This document shows, in pieces, positions 23,596 through 32,617 of a stretch of 59,263 nt of DNA. Numbering within the stretch: position 1 is the first letter of the stretch; every line of letters begins with the position of its first letter. Below the pieces are notes generated by a model. The model was given only the letters and a program-made list of their open reading frames with translations, was not told where the DNA came from and ran no database searches. The translations under genes were made by a program, and so were the position numbers. The stretch covers positions 1 through 59,263 of the forward strand of contig NZ_BDCC01000078.1 of NCBI RefSeq assembly GCF_001613305.1, written 5' to 3'. Origin of the DNA: Nocardia vaccinii NBRC 15922 (GTDB lineage: Bacteria > Actinomycetota > Actinomycetes > Mycobacteriales > Mycobacteriaceae).

Positions 23596-24533
23596 GGAGC
23601 ACTCGATTCGGGGATGATGTCCGGCATTCGGTGACCGCGCCGGTCGTGGTCGGCGTCGACGGCTCCGAGGCCGCCGACGCCGCGGTGACGTGGGCCGCGG
23701 AGACCGCGGCGCAGCGCGGACGAGAGCTGCGTATCGTGCACGGACTGGATCTGGTCGAGATGCGGCGGGTATTCGAGCCCTACGACGTACTGGAGCCGTC
23801 GGTATTCGACACGATGCGTGCCCGCGCCGCCGATCTGGTGACGCGTTGTGCGCAGCATGCGTTGGAGACCGCACCCGGATTGCGGGTGCGGACCGAGGTA
23901 TCGGAGGCGGATCCGGTCCAGATGCTGCTCGAATACGGCGCGACGGCCCATCTGGTGGTGCTGGGCGCGTGCGGCGCGACCGGACTGGCCGCACACGTGG
24001 GTTCGACGATGCTGGCGGTGACCTCGCATGCCGAGGGTGTCGTGGTGGTCGTTCGCGGTGACCCCGAGGCAGAGGGACGGGTGCGCCGGGAAGGGCCGGT
24101 TGTGGTCGGCCTGGACTGCGGCCCGGCGGGGGAGCCCGCGCTGGCGGTCGCGTTCGAAGAGGCCGCCGAGCGGCGCGCCGAGCTGGTGGCGGTGCACGTC
24201 TGGGACGATATGAATTTCGGGCGGTACGCCGGGGAGTCCAATGCGTTGTTTCCGGTGCCGAATGTCGAGGTACGTGAGGAGGCTCTGGTCGCCGAGCGGT
24301 TGGCCGGCTGGCAGGAGAAATATCCCGAGGTCCTGATCAATCACCGGATCTATCCCACCGATGCGGCCGCGACTCTGCTGGCATGGTCACGATCGGCGCG
24401 GCTGGTGGTGTCCGGCAGCCGAGGTCGTGGCCGGCTCGCGAGCATACTGCTGGGCTCGACCTCCAATGCGCTCGTACAACACGCCCAGTGTCCGGTGATG
24501 GTCGTGCACCCCGACGATCGGCGCCACACATGA
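23592..24533 (+). CDS. universal stress protein, tandem UspA domains
   Basis: A 313-residue protein of two UspA domains, the form common in the mycobacterial DosR regulon. Domain 1 starts with 'VVVGVDGSEAADAAVTWAAE'. Domain 2 starts with 'VVVGLDCGPAGEPALAVAFE' and ends with the ATP-binding motif G2xG9xS as 'GSRGRGRLASILLGSTSNAL'. Domain 1's equivalent 'GACGATGLAAHVGSTML' is also complete enough to bind nucleotide. Its ATG overlaps the TGA of the small ORF upstream and its own TGA overlaps the phosphoketolase ATG, so it is the second gene of a tightly coupled operon behind a DosR-like box. Confidence 0.92.
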   Translation: MRSTRFGDDVRHSVTAPVVVGVDGSEAADAAVTWAAETAAQRGRELRIVHGLDLVEMRRVFEPYDVLEPSVFDTMRARAADLVTRCAQHALETAPGLRVRTEVSEADPVQMLLEYGATAHLVVLGACGATGLAAHVGSTMLAVTSHAEGVVVVVRGDPEAEGRVRREGPVVVGLDCGPAGEPALAVAFEEAAERRAELVAVHVWDDMNFGRYAGESNALFPVPNVEVREEALVAERLAGWQEKYPEVLINHRIYPTDAAATLLAWSRSARLVVSGSRGRGRLASILLGSTSNALVQHAQCPVMVVHPDDRRHT

Positions 24534-26929
24534 CCGCCGCGCCGACTTCGGTGGCGGCCGCGACCGCCGAGTCGGTCGCGGATCTGGATGCCTGGTGGCG
24601 GGCGGCGAACTACCTCGCGGCCGGGCAGATCTATCTGCTGGACAATCCGTTGTTGACCGAACCCCTTGTGCCGCAACATGTCAAGCCGCGCCTGATCGGC
24701 CACTGGGGCAGCGTGCCCGGCATCACGCTGACGTATGCGCACCTCAATCGGGTGATCATGCGCCGTCGTCGGCGGGTGTTGTTCGTCTGCGGTCCGGGGC
24801 ACGGTGCGGCGGGTCTGAACGCGGCGGCATGGCTGGAGGGCAGCTACAGCGAACGCCATCCGCAGGTGACCCGCGACGCGGCGGGTATGCGGGAGCTGTT
24901 CCGGCAGTTCTCGTTTCCCGGCGGAGTGCCCGGCTGTGCCTCGCCGCACCTGCCGGGCTCGATCCACGAGGGCGGAGAGCTGGGGTATTCGCTGGCGCAT
25001 GCGACGGGCGCGGTGCTGGATGATCCGGACCTGGTGGCGGCATGCGTGATCGGCGACGGGGAGGCCGAGACCGGCGCCTTGGCGACGAGCTGGAACGCGC
25101 CGTTGTTCCTGCGTCAGATCCACGACGGCGTCGTGCTGCCGATCCTGCATCTGAACGGATACAAGGCGGCGGGGCCCGCGCTGTTGGCGCGAATCCCTCG
25201 CCGGGATCTGGACGGGGTGCTGAGCGGATACGGCTGGGATCCGATCCACGTCGAGGGCGACGATCCGCACTCGGTCCACCTGCGGTTTCGGACGGTGCTG
25301 GACGAGGTCTTCGATCGGCTCGACGAAATCCGCGAACACGCCAGGCTGCACATCGGTGCGCGCAATGCCAGGCCGCCGGTGATCGTGCTGTCCACCCCGA
25401 AAGGCTGGACCGGTCCGGTGACCGTAGACGGTCACCGGGTGGAAGGGACCGTCCGGGCGCACGAGGTGCCGTTGCCGGATGTGCGGGAGAACGCCGAACA
25501 TCTTGCGCTGCTGGAGGATTGGTTGCGGTCCTACCGCCCGCGGGAATTGTTCGGGCCGGATGGGTCGCCCGCGGAGACGATTCGGCGACTGCACCCCGAG
25601 GGCGAATTACGGATGAGCGCAACGCCCGTCGCGCACGGCCGCACCCAGCGGGACCTTCGGTTACCGGCCGTGCGCGACCATACGGTCCGGCTCAGCTCAC
25701 CGGGCAGCATGATGGAACGCCACAGCGGGGCGCTCGGCGCATACCTTCGGGACGCGCTGGTGGCCAATCCGCATGAGCTGCTGTTCTTTTCGCCCGACGA
25801 ACAACCGTCCGAGCGGCTCGCGGCCATCCTCGAGGTCACCGGCCGCCGCTGGCGCGCGGGGACCCGAGACAGTGAGGACCGGCTGGAGACGAACGGCCGC
25901 GTCTTCGACGTGTTGTCCCAGCAGTTGTGCCAGGGCTGGCTCGAGGGCTATCTGCTCACCGGACGGCACGGAATACTCTCGACTTCCGAGGCATTCGCCC
26001 ACGTGGTCGACTCCATGGTCGTCCAGCATGCGAAGTGGTTGCACGAGGCCGCGCAATTCCCTTGGCGTGAGCCGATTCCGAGCCTGAACTACCTGCTGAC
26101 CCCGCATGTGTGGCAGCAGGACCGCAACGGCCCCACACATCAGGATCCGGGTTTCATCGATCATGTGCTGAGCAAGCGGCCCGAGGTGTGCCGGGTCTAC
26201 CTGCCACCGGATGCGAACTGCCTGTTGCACGTGCTCGATCACTGTCTGCGCAGTCGCGGCCGGGTCAACGTCGTCGTCGGGGGGAGCCGGCCCGGCCTGC
26301 AGTACCTCGACGGCGACCAGGCCGGACATCATTGCGCCGAGGGGCTCGGGGTGTGGAGCTGGGCCAGTTCGGACCTGCACGGCAGCCCCGACGTGGTGCT
26401 CGCCTGCGCCGGTGACGTGCCGACGCGGGAGACCCTGGCAGCCGCGGCGCTGTTGCGGGAGCTGGCGCCGACGCTGGCCGTGCGCGTGGTCAACGTGGTG
26501 GACCCGACCAGGCTGTTTCCTCCTGACCGGCATCCGCACGGCATCTCCGACACCGCCTACACCGAGATCTTCCCGCGGTACCGGCCGGTGATCTTCGCGT
26601 ATCACGGCTATCCGTGGCTGGTGCACCAGCTCACCTACCGGCGTCCGGGGCACGACAACCTGCACGTGTTCGGTTTTCACGACAACGGCGCCACGACCAC
26701 TGCGTTCCAGATGTGCGCGATGAACGGGATCGATCGGTACCACCTGGCCCTGGCGGCGCTCGAGCAGGTGCCCCAGGCCGCCGACCGGATCGGTCACCTG
26801 CGCGAACAATTGCTCGAACGGTGTTCTCGCGCACACGATTACGCATATCGCTTCGGTGCTGACCCGCCCGAGATCCGGAATTGGCAGTGGCCCTACGGGG
26901 CGTCGGATTCCGTTCCATCGATTTCGTGA
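24530..26929 (+). CDS. xfp: xylulose-5-phosphate/fructose-6-phosphate phosphoketolase
   Basis: A 799-residue thiamine-diphosphate enzyme that phosphorolytically cleaves xylulose-5-P or fructose-6-P to acetyl-P plus glyceraldehyde-3-P or erythrose-4-P, yielding acetyl-P without NADH. The N-terminal 'ANYLAAGQIYLLDNPLL' and 'FVCGPGHGAAGLNAAAWLEG' are family signatures. The ThDP/Mg motif is GDGEAETGALATSWN (residues about 174-190), followed by 'HLNGYKAAGP'. The C-terminal domain has 'FGFHDNGATTTAFQMCAMNG'. The length matches the family. The start overlaps the upstream usp stop (ATGA) and a second usp gene follows after 10 bases. In a DosR-like setting it would give redox-neutral ATP formation during respiration arrest (inference). 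Confidence 0.95.
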   Translation: MTAAPTSVAAATAESVADLDAWWRAANYLAAGQIYLLDNPLLTEPLVPQHVKPRLIGHWGSVPGITLTYAHLNRVIMRRRRRVLFVCGPGHGAAGLNAAAWLEGSYSERHPQVTRDAAGMRELFRQFSFPGGVPGCASPHLPGSIHEGGELGYSLAHATGAVLDDPDLVAACVIGDGEAETGALATSWNAPLFLRQIHDGVVLPILHLNGYKAAGPALLARIPRRDLDGVLSGYGWDPIHVEGDDPHSVHLRFRTVLDEVFDRLDEIREHARLHIGARNARPPVIVLSTPKGWTGPVTVDGHRVEGTVRAHEVPLPDVRENAEHLALLEDWLRSYRPRELFGPDGSPAETIRRLHPEGELRMSATPVAHGRTQRDLRLPAVRDHTVRLSSPGSMMERHSGALGAYLRDALVANPHELLFFSPDEQPSERLAAILEVTGRRWRAGTRDSEDRLETNGRVFDVLSQQLCQGWLEGYLLTGRHGILSTSEAFAHVVDSMVVQHAKWLHEAAQFPWREPIPSLNYLLTPHVWQQDRNGPTHQDPGFIDHVLSKRPEVCRVYLPPDANCLLHVLDHCLRSRGRVNVVVGGSRPGLQYLDGDQAGHHCAEGLGVWSWASSDLHGSPDVVLACAGDVPTRETLAAAALLRELAPTLAVRVVNVVDPTRLFPPDRHPHGISDTAYTEIFPRYRPVIFAYHGYPWLVHQLTYRRPGHDNLHVFGFHDNGATTTAFQMCAMNGIDRYHLALAALEQVPQAADRIGHLREQLLERCSRAHDYAYRFGADPPEIRNWQWPYGASDSVPSIS

Positions 26930-26939
26930 GGAGAACATC

Positions 26940-27857
26940 ATGACCGGACCGGCCACATGGCGGCATCAGCCGAACCCGCCGATCCTGGCGGCGGTCGACG
27001 GCTCGGCCGTGTCGTACCAGGCCGCCGCGTGGGCGGCGGCCGACGCGGTGCTGCACGGGTGCGGGCTGCACCTGCTGACCTCCATCGCGATGCCCGCGGA
27101 GTACGGTCCCGGTGCGCTGCTGACCGATGCGGACGTCGACCGGATGCGAACAGACGGAGAACGGATACTCACCGAGGCGGCCCGGGTCGTGCGCGCCGGA
27201 TCGCCGGGTGCGGTGCCGCCGATAACCACGGAGGTGAGCTGGTCGCGGATCATCCCGGACCTGATCGAGCGATCCCGCGATGTGCGGATGCTGGTGCTGG
27301 GCAATCACGGGGCCGGTGCGTTGCGGCGCGGACTCGTCGGTTCGGTCACCACCGCGGTGCTCCGGCACGCGCACTGCCCGGTAGGCGTGATCCACTACCT
27401 CGAGGCGCCGGATCCGGCGGCGGAGGGACGGCCGATCGTGGTCGGCGTCGACGGCAGCGCCAACAGCGAACCCGCGCTGGCGACGGCCTTCGAGGAGGCG
27501 GCACTGCGCAAGGTCGGACTCACCGCGCTGCACGCCTGGAGCGATATCCCGGTGACCCGCCCGCTGTCGGGGAACTGGGAGGAGGGGATGCGCGCGAGCG
27601 AGGACCTGGTGCTGGCCGAGAGCACGGCCGGCTGGTCCGAGCAGTACCCGGACGTGCCCGTACAACGGAAGTTGGTGCAGGACAGGCCCGTTCGGGCGCT
27701 TCTCGAGGAGGCCGAATCGGCACAGCTGGTGGTCGTCGGCAGTCACGGCCGCGGCGGTTTCGCCGGTATGCTGCTCGGCGCCACCAGCAACGCACTGGTG
27801 CATTCGGTCGAGTGCCCGATCGTCGTCGTCCGTGCGGAGGGCACGGCGGCGGACTGA
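26940..27857 (+). CDS. universal stress protein, tandem UspA domains
   Basis: A 305-residue double UspA protein. Domain 1: 'ILAAVDGSAVSYQAAAWAAA' with 'VLGNHGAGALRRGLVGSVTT'. Domain 2: 'IVVGVDGSANSEPALATAFE' ending in 'GSHGRGGFAGMLLGATSNAL', a complete ATP-binding signature. The start at 26940 follows GAGGAGA by six bases. It is the last gene of the operon and converges with dosR, leaving only three bases between the stops. Its sequence is distinct from the first usp, so it is not a recent duplicate. Confidence 0.92.
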   Translation: MTGPATWRHQPNPPILAAVDGSAVSYQAAAWAAADAVLHGCGLHLLTSIAMPAEYGPGALLTDADVDRMRTDGERILTEAARVVRAGSPGAVPPITTEVSWSRIIPDLIERSRDVRMLVLGNHGAGALRRGLVGSVTTAVLRHAHCPVGVIHYLEAPDPAAEGRPIVVGVDGSANSEPALATAFEEAALRKVGLTALHAWSDIPVTRPLSGNWEEGMRASEDLVLAESTAGWSEQYPDVPVQRKLVQDRPVRALLEEAESAQLVVVGSHGRGGFAGMLLGATSNALVHSVECPIVVVRAEGTAAD

Positions 27858-27860
27858 GGC

Positions 27861-28508
27861 TCAGCGCGAATCCGCTTCCTCCGCGCGGAGTTTCGTTGCC
27901 AATACCGCGGCTTGGGTGCGACGTTCCATGCCCAGTTTGGTCAGCAGACGGGAGACGTAGTTCTTGACCGTCTTCTCGGCCAGGAACATGCGCTGGGCGA
28001 TCTGCCGATTGGTCAACCCCTCGCCGAGCAGTTCGAGCAGGATGCGCTCCTTCTCGGTCAGATCCGCCAGCGGGCCGTCGGGGCGGGTGCTGCAACGCAG
28101 CCGGTCCATGAGCGCGGCCGCTGCCCGGTTGTCCAGCAGCGAGCGTCCCGACCCGACCGTCTTGATGGCCGCCGCGAGCTCCATGCCCTTGATGTCCTTC
28201 ACGACGTAACCGCTGGCTCCGGCCAGGATCGCGTCGAGCATCGCCTGCTGGTCGGTGAACGAGGTCAGGATCAGGCACCGCAGGCCCTCGACCCTGGACA
28301 GCAGCTCCCGGCACAGTTCGATGCCGTTGCCGTCGGGTAGTCGCACGTCCAGCACGGCGACGTCGGGGCGCAATGCCGGAATCCGCGCCAGGGCGTGGGT
28401 CACGTCGCCCGCCTCGCCGACGATGGTGAGTTCGGGATCCTGCTCGAGCAGATCTATCAGTCCCCGCCGTACGATTTCGTGATCGTCGACCAAGAACACC
28501 GTGGTCAT
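27861..28508 (-). CDS. dosR: NarL/LuxR-type response regulator DosR (DevR)
   Basis: A 215-residue response regulator, near-identical in motif order to M. tuberculosis DosR. The receiver domain begins MTTVFLVDDHEIVRRGL, with phospho-acceptor Asp54 in 'VAVLDVRLPDGNGIEL', conserved Thr/Ser in 'CLILTSFTDQQAML' and Lys in 'GYVVKDIKGMELA'. The C-terminal LuxR HTH is 'LTEKERILLELLGEGLTNRQ', 'IAQRMFLAEKTVKNYVSRLL', then 'KLGMERRTQAAV'. It lies 76 bases downstream of an acg gene on the same strand, and that gene carries two DosR-like boxes, so autoregulation through read-through is likely. The cognate kinase gene is 2.2 kb upstream. Confidence 0.95.
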   Translation of the reverse strand: MTTVFLVDDHEIVRRGLIDLLEQDPELTIVGEAGDVTHALARIPALRPDVAVLDVRLPDGNGIELCRELLSRVEGLRCLILTSFTDQQAMLDAILAGASGYVVKDIKGMELAAAIKTVGSGRSLLDNRAAAALMDRLRCSTRPDGPLADLTEKERILLELLGEGLTNRQIAQRMFLAEKTVKNYVSRLLTKLGMERRTQAAVLATKLRAEEADSR

Positions 28509-28584
28509 AATGGTGGCCAATCCTTGAAGAGGGTGTTTTGCAGAAAGGGTGGTCCGACTCGCCGGGGCCGCGCCTGGTGGCGAA

Positions 28585-29577
28585 TCAGCGCCGGATCTCG
28601 AATATCTCGCCGATGGGACGGCGCGGGGTCGGCGGCTGCGGTCCGGCATCGGGCGCGGTGCCGACGCGGATGATCACCTGCGGGGACCCCGGGTGCGGCA
28701 GCAGTGCCGCTACCGTCTGTCGCCCGGCAGGCATTTCGGTGATATGCGTCAGCGGGCAGGTGGCGAGCCCGGCGGCGGTGCATTCGAGCAGCACCGCGGA
28801 GAGCGCCTCACCCGTATGCAGCCACTGCGACATCGTATCGTCGTACGAACTCAGCACCACGAGGCTGGATCGGTCGTGGATATCGGCGCGACGCTGGGAG
28901 TGCGCGGGCCGCGGGAAGGACCGGCCCACATCGACGCGGGCGAACTCCGCGTCGGAGGCCAACGCCGTCGGCGGCACGCCCTCCGTAGGTCCGGAATGCC
29001 CTGTCCACCAATTTAATTCTTGTTGGTAGAACATGTCGTACTTGCGGGCGGCCGCGGATCGCTCGGACACCGCCGCGAGCCGGGGCCGGACCTCGTCGTC
29101 GAGGATGTCGAAAGCGAGGTCGTGCGGTTCGACCAGTCGCCGCAGCGCGGGAACGATATCGGTCCACCCCACCGGCGGAAGCATCGGAAGCCGATCGGTG
29201 TAGCGGCGATCGATGGCCGCGGCGCGGCGTGCGATGCCGGAGGGAGGATCGGGCCAGGCCCGGAAATCGATGGTGGCGAGGTAATCCGGCCGATCCGGGT
29301 CGGGTAGGAGGGTGGTGTCGGTGTGCCAGCCCAGCGCCGCGAATACCGTGCGCGCGTGATGCAGTGTGGCGCCGCAGCTGATGATCTGCTGACGTCCGTG
29401 CGGGTCCGTGGCGGGGAGTTGGCGGTCGGGATCCGAGTACAGGTGCAGGCGGGAGCCGTCGAAGACCCAGTGCCACGGTTGAGAGTTGTGCAGCGAGGGA
29501 GCGCGGGCGGCCCGGCTCACCGTGGTCTCGATCGTGTAGGCATCCGGAGTCGTGGCGATGGGATGGCTCGCTGTCAT
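28585..29577 (-). CDS. Acg-family nitroreductase-fold flavoprotein (first of three)
   Basis: A 330-residue protein of the Acg family (M. tuberculosis Rv2032/Rv3127/Rv3131), which are DosR-regulon proteins with a duplicated, degenerate nitroreductase fold; Acg itself sequesters FMN. Signatures: 'SRAARAPSLHNSQPWHWVFD', 'SDPDRQLPATDPHGRQQIIS', 'CGATLHHARTVFAALGWHTD' and 'DRRYTDRLPMLPPVGW'. The C-terminal 'RRPIGEIFEIRR' is typical. The start at 29577 (MTASHPIATTPDAY) was chosen because longer readings run through the DosR-like boxes. It is probably co-transcribed with dosR. Confidence 0.9.
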   Translation of the reverse strand: MTASHPIATTPDAYTIETTVSRAARAPSLHNSQPWHWVFDGSRLHLYSDPDRQLPATDPHGRQQIISCGATLHHARTVFAALGWHTDTTLLPDPDRPDYLATIDFRAWPDPPSGIARRAAAIDRRYTDRLPMLPPVGWTDIVPALRRLVEPHDLAFDILDDEVRPRLAAVSERSAAARKYDMFYQQELNWWTGHSGPTEGVPPTALASDAEFARVDVGRSFPRPAHSQRRADIHDRSSLVVLSSYDDTMSQWLHTGEALSAVLLECTAAGLATCPLTHITEMPAGRQTVAALLPHPGSPQVIIRVGTAPDAGPQPPTPRRPIGEIFEIRR

Positions 29578-29612
29578 ACCGTAAGCGTGCGGGATGATGG
29601 TCGCCGCGGATA

Positions 29613-29626
29613 CGGCCTTTCGGGCC
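29613..29626 (-). promoter_or_regulatory. DosR-like box (distal, acg-dosR promoter)
   Basis: Plus-strand CGGCCTTTCGGGCC matches 11 of 14 positions of GGGACTWWMGKCCC by hand count. It lies 36 bases before the acg start, and 8 bases from a second box, an arrangement like the paired sites of mycobacterial DosR promoters. Confidence 0.55.
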
Positions 29627-29633
29627 CTGTGCG

Positions 29634-29647
29634 GGGACGATGGTCCT
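29634..29647 (-). promoter_or_regulatory. DosR-like box (second, acg-dosR promoter)
   Basis: Plus-strand GGGACGATGGTCCT: 11 of 14 to the pattern, with a perfect GGGAC left half and GTCC right half. It is 57 bases before the acg start. Confidence 0.6.
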
Positions 29648-29662
29648 TTCTCGATCGAGACC

Positions 29663-30538
29663 TCACCGCACCGTTCCCGGCATGTGTACCATGCCGAGGG
29701 CTTCGGTGAGCAGCCGGTGGAGCTCGTCGGCGATCTCCGACAGCGCGATGCCGCGGAAGGCGGATGGGAGGGCCGTGGGATCACCGGCTTCGACCAGGGT
29801 GCCGACGTCGTCCGCCCGGACGATCACGAGTGTCGACGACAACCAGGCTGCCTGCGGGTCCGCGGCGAGCGCCCGTGCCGTGAGCGGCGGGTGGTAGGCG
29901 TGCAGGGCCAGGTGGTCCGCGATGTGTGTGCCGACCCGGTCGCGCAGCAGCGCCCGCAGATCGGTCTCGCTGACGATCTCGAAACCCAGTCCTGTCAGCG
30001 CCTGCCGGGTGAGTCCGACCGTCTCCTCGAACGATCTGTCCACGTGCACGCCGATGACCGCGGGCCGGACGACGGGGATGCGGATTTCGGTGATCAGCCG
30101 GCGCGGGTCGCTCGTCTCCTCGGGACCGACCAGATAGACCTCGGTCGGTGGGCCCGCGGGCCGATATCCGCACTCGCGAATCCACTCGTCCAGCGCCCGG
30201 TACGCCGTGTCCAGATGGTCGTATCCGCCGCGGTGACATGTGCGGGCCACCAGGCTGCCCGGCTCCGCAACCACCTCGGCCCCGGACCACGGCCCCAAGG
30301 TGGTGCCGAGATCCACCGGCACCCCGAAGTCGACCTCGATATTCCCGTCGGGCTCGGTGTCCTTGCGATAGGTGATGGTCGGGGCGCCGCAGGCGGTCAG
30401 GCCGACTCGATCGGTGGTGGCGGTCAATTCGCGCATCCCGGCGGCGATATCCGCGCCGATCTGGTCCCGGTGCAGTTCCCAGGACAGGCGCAACATGGTC
30501 TGAGGCGTCGACTCGCACACGTTCACTCGATATTCCAT
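29663..30538 (-). CDS. GyrI-like small-molecule-binding domain fused to DUF302
   Basis: A 291-residue protein. The N-terminal ~155 residues form a GyrI/AraC effector-binding (SHS2-type) domain: 'GAPTITYRKDTEPDGNIEVD', 'VARTCHRGGYDHLDTAYRAL', 'PPTEVYLVGP'. The C-terminal ~125 residues form a DUF302 domain ('RSFEETVGLTRQALTGLGFE', 'ALHAYHPPLTARALAADPQA'). GyrI-like domains bind small hydrophobic ligands; DUF302 is of unknown function. There is no HTH, so it is not itself a regulator. The start at 30538 has GAGGAGG five bases away. It lies between dosS and the acg-dosR pair on the same strand, behind a weaker DosR-like box. Confidence 0.82.
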   Translation of the reverse strand: MEYRVNVCESTPQTMLRLSWELHRDQIGADIAAGMRELTATTDRVGLTACGAPTITYRKDTEPDGNIEVDFGVPVDLGTTLGPWSGAEVVAEPGSLVARTCHRGGYDHLDTAYRALDEWIRECGYRPAGPPTEVYLVGPEETSDPRRLITEIRIPVVRPAVIGVHVDRSFEETVGLTRQALTGLGFEIVSETDLRALLRDRVGTHIADHLALHAYHPPLTARALAADPQAAWLSSTLVIVRADDVGTLVEAGDPTALPSAFRGIALSEIADELHRLLTEALGMVHMPGTVR

Positions 30539-30638
30539 GGCCGCCTCCTCGTGTCGATCGACCCACCGCTGTTCATGGCCGAGCCCTGGCTGGTGTCCGC
30601 GTTACGGCCAGTCAACGCGCAATTCCGCTGGCAGCACA

Positions 30639-30652
30639 GGGCTTTTCGTCCG
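30639..30652 (-). promoter_or_regulatory. weak DosR-like box
   Basis: Plus-strand GGGCTTTTCGTCCG, 11 of 14 positions, about 100 bases before the GyrI-DUF302 gene and within the 212-base gap after dosS. It lacks an outer C and is less symmetric than the others. Confidence 0.4.
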
Positions 30653-30750
30653 TTGTACGGTGTCCTTGGTCCATCCGCGGGGCCGTGCCCCGGGGGTCGC
30701 GGAGGCGTCACCTCATGGACATCGGACTCCGGCCGATGCCCTGGCAGGGC

Positions 30751-32460
30751 TCAGCGCAGTGGGGCCGTCCAGCGGATGCGGGTCCCCGGGGCATCGCCGG
30801 GGCCGGGATTCGCCGCCGGGGTGACATCGAAGGAGCCGTGGCACTCTTTCGCGCGGTTCGCCAGATTGGCCAGGCCACTGGTGGGCCGACCGGGCGGGAT
30901 GCCGCGGCCGTCGTCTTCCACGATGATGCTGAGGTCCTCGTCGACGTGGATCTCGACCGTGAGGTGGTCGGCGCTGGCGTGGTGTACGGCGTTGCTGATC
31001 GCCTCGCGGATCACCGCCTCGGCATGGTCGCCCAGTACGCCGTCCAGCGTCGAGAGCGGGCCGGTGACCCGGACCGACGTCGCGATCTGTGAATCCGCGG
31101 TCTGCCGGCGGACCACCTCATCGATACGCCGCCGCAAGTGCCCGAGTATGGGATCGTCGCTGTGCAGATCGAAGATGGTCGTGCGGATCTCCTGCACCAC
31201 CTGCTGCAATTCCTCGACCGCCTCGGTGATCCGTTGTCGCACTTCGGGTTTGTTGCTACGCGGCACCGTGCCCTGGAGCAGCAGGCCGACGGCGAAGAGG
31301 CGCTGGATCACCTGATCGTGCAGGTCGCGGGCGATGCGGTCGCGGTCGCTGAGCACGCTCAATTCCTGGACCCGTTCCCGGGTGGCTGCCATCTGCATCG
31401 CCGCCGCGGCCTGAGTGGTGAAGCTCGTCGCCAGGTCGAGGATCTCATCGGTGTAGTCCATGGATCCCTCCGGCCTCGTGGTGATCAGCACGCCGAGTGC
31501 GGTGTCACCGGTGTGCAGCGGAAGCAGCAGCGCCGGGCCGTCGCCGAGCAGTTCCGCATCCGATCCGGCTGTGAGTTGCCGCGCGGTTCGGGTGCGGAAG
31601 ACACTGCCGATGTCGCTATCGATGATCTTCACCCTGGGCGGAACCGGGCCGGAAGGCGCAACGCCCGTGATGTCCAGATGGGTGATCTGGTCGACAGGCA
31701 CATCCGGGTCGCGGCAGACCGCCAGTATCGCCCGCTCCGAAGAGGTCAGCTGGCGCGCGTGCTCGACCAGGTGGCCCAGCACCTCGCGGGAGCCGGCGCC
31801 GCCGAGGAATTCCGCGGTCAGGTCACGGGTCGCCGAGATCCACGCATGTCTGCTGCGAGCCGATTCGTACAGATGCGCATTGTTGATGGCCACACCGGCC
31901 GAGGCCGCCAGCGCCTGCATCACGATCTCGTCGTCCTCGGTGAATGCCTGGCCGTTGAGCTTCTCGGTCAGGTACAGATTGCCGAACACCACATCGCGGA
32001 TGCGAATCGGCACTCCGAGGAAGCTGTCCATCGGCGGATGGTTCGGCGGGAATCCGACCGACGCGGGATGATCGGAGATACGGTCCAGCCGAATCGGCTT
32101 CGGCTCATCGATCAGCACTCCCAGTACGCCGTGTCCCTGGGGAAGATCGCCGATCAGGGCGCGTTGGTCGTCGTCGATACCCCGGTAGATGAACTGAACC
32201 AGCTCATGGCCCTGCCCGCGGACGCCGAGTGCTCCGTAGCGGGCGCCGACCAGGCTCGTCGCGGTACGCACGACGGTGCGCAGCGTCTCGTCCAAATCGA
32301 GCCCGGAGGTGACTGTCAGCATCGCCTCGACGAGTCCGTCTATTCGTTCTCGGGCATCACTGATCTGCTCGATGCGGTCTTTCACCTCATCGAGCAGTTC
32401 GCGCAACCGTAATTGCGAGAGCGTCTCGCGCACGGAATACGCGTCCGAAGACCGGGACAT
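30751..32460 (-). CDS. dosS: GAF-domain heme sensor histidine kinase DosS/DosT
   Basis: A 569-residue cytoplasmic sensor kinase matching M. tuberculosis DosS throughout. GAF-A (residues about 55-200) contains 'SDHPASVGFPPNHPPMDSFL', where His141 corresponds to the heme-ligating His149 of DosS. GAF-B spans about 225-360. The HisKA_3 dimerisation region has 'DRDRIARDLHDQVIQRLFAV' with phospho-His381, and the ATPase domain has 'EAVIREAISNAVHHASADHL' and 'EDDGRGIPPG'. The start at 32460 (MSRSSDAYSV) has AAGGGGG upstream; longer readings are unlikely. It probably senses O2, NO or CO, or redox state, and phosphorylates DosR. No DosR-like box was seen directly before it. Confidence 0.95.
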   Translation of the reverse strand: MSRSSDAYSVRETLSQLRLRELLDEVKDRIEQISDARERIDGLVEAMLTVTSGLDLDETLRTVVRTATSLVGARYGALGVRGQGHELVQFIYRGIDDDQRALIGDLPQGHGVLGVLIDEPKPIRLDRISDHPASVGFPPNHPPMDSFLGVPIRIRDVVFGNLYLTEKLNGQAFTEDDEIVMQALAASAGVAINNAHLYESARSRHAWISATRDLTAEFLGGAGSREVLGHLVEHARQLTSSERAILAVCRDPDVPVDQITHLDITGVAPSGPVPPRVKIIDSDIGSVFRTRTARQLTAGSDAELLGDGPALLLPLHTGDTALGVLITTRPEGSMDYTDEILDLATSFTTQAAAAMQMAATRERVQELSVLSDRDRIARDLHDQVIQRLFAVGLLLQGTVPRSNKPEVRQRITEAVEELQQVVQEIRTTIFDLHSDDPILGHLRRRIDEVVRRQTADSQIATSVRVTGPLSTLDGVLGDHAEAVIREAISNAVHHASADHLTVEIHVDEDLSIIVEDDGRGIPPGRPTSGLANLANRAKECHGSFDVTPAANPGPGDAPGTRIRWTAPLR

Positions 32461-32617
32461 GACGCCCCCTTCTGCTGGTCCCGCGATCTCAGGCGAAATC
32501 GTGCGTTCGGGGAACACTCGACAGTTTAGCAACAACGGGTGCCATGGCAGCCGCCGAGTGAACGGCGTTCGCGGCTGTCCAGGGGGGCGGCGGACCGCTC
32601 GGCGGGGACCCGGACGA

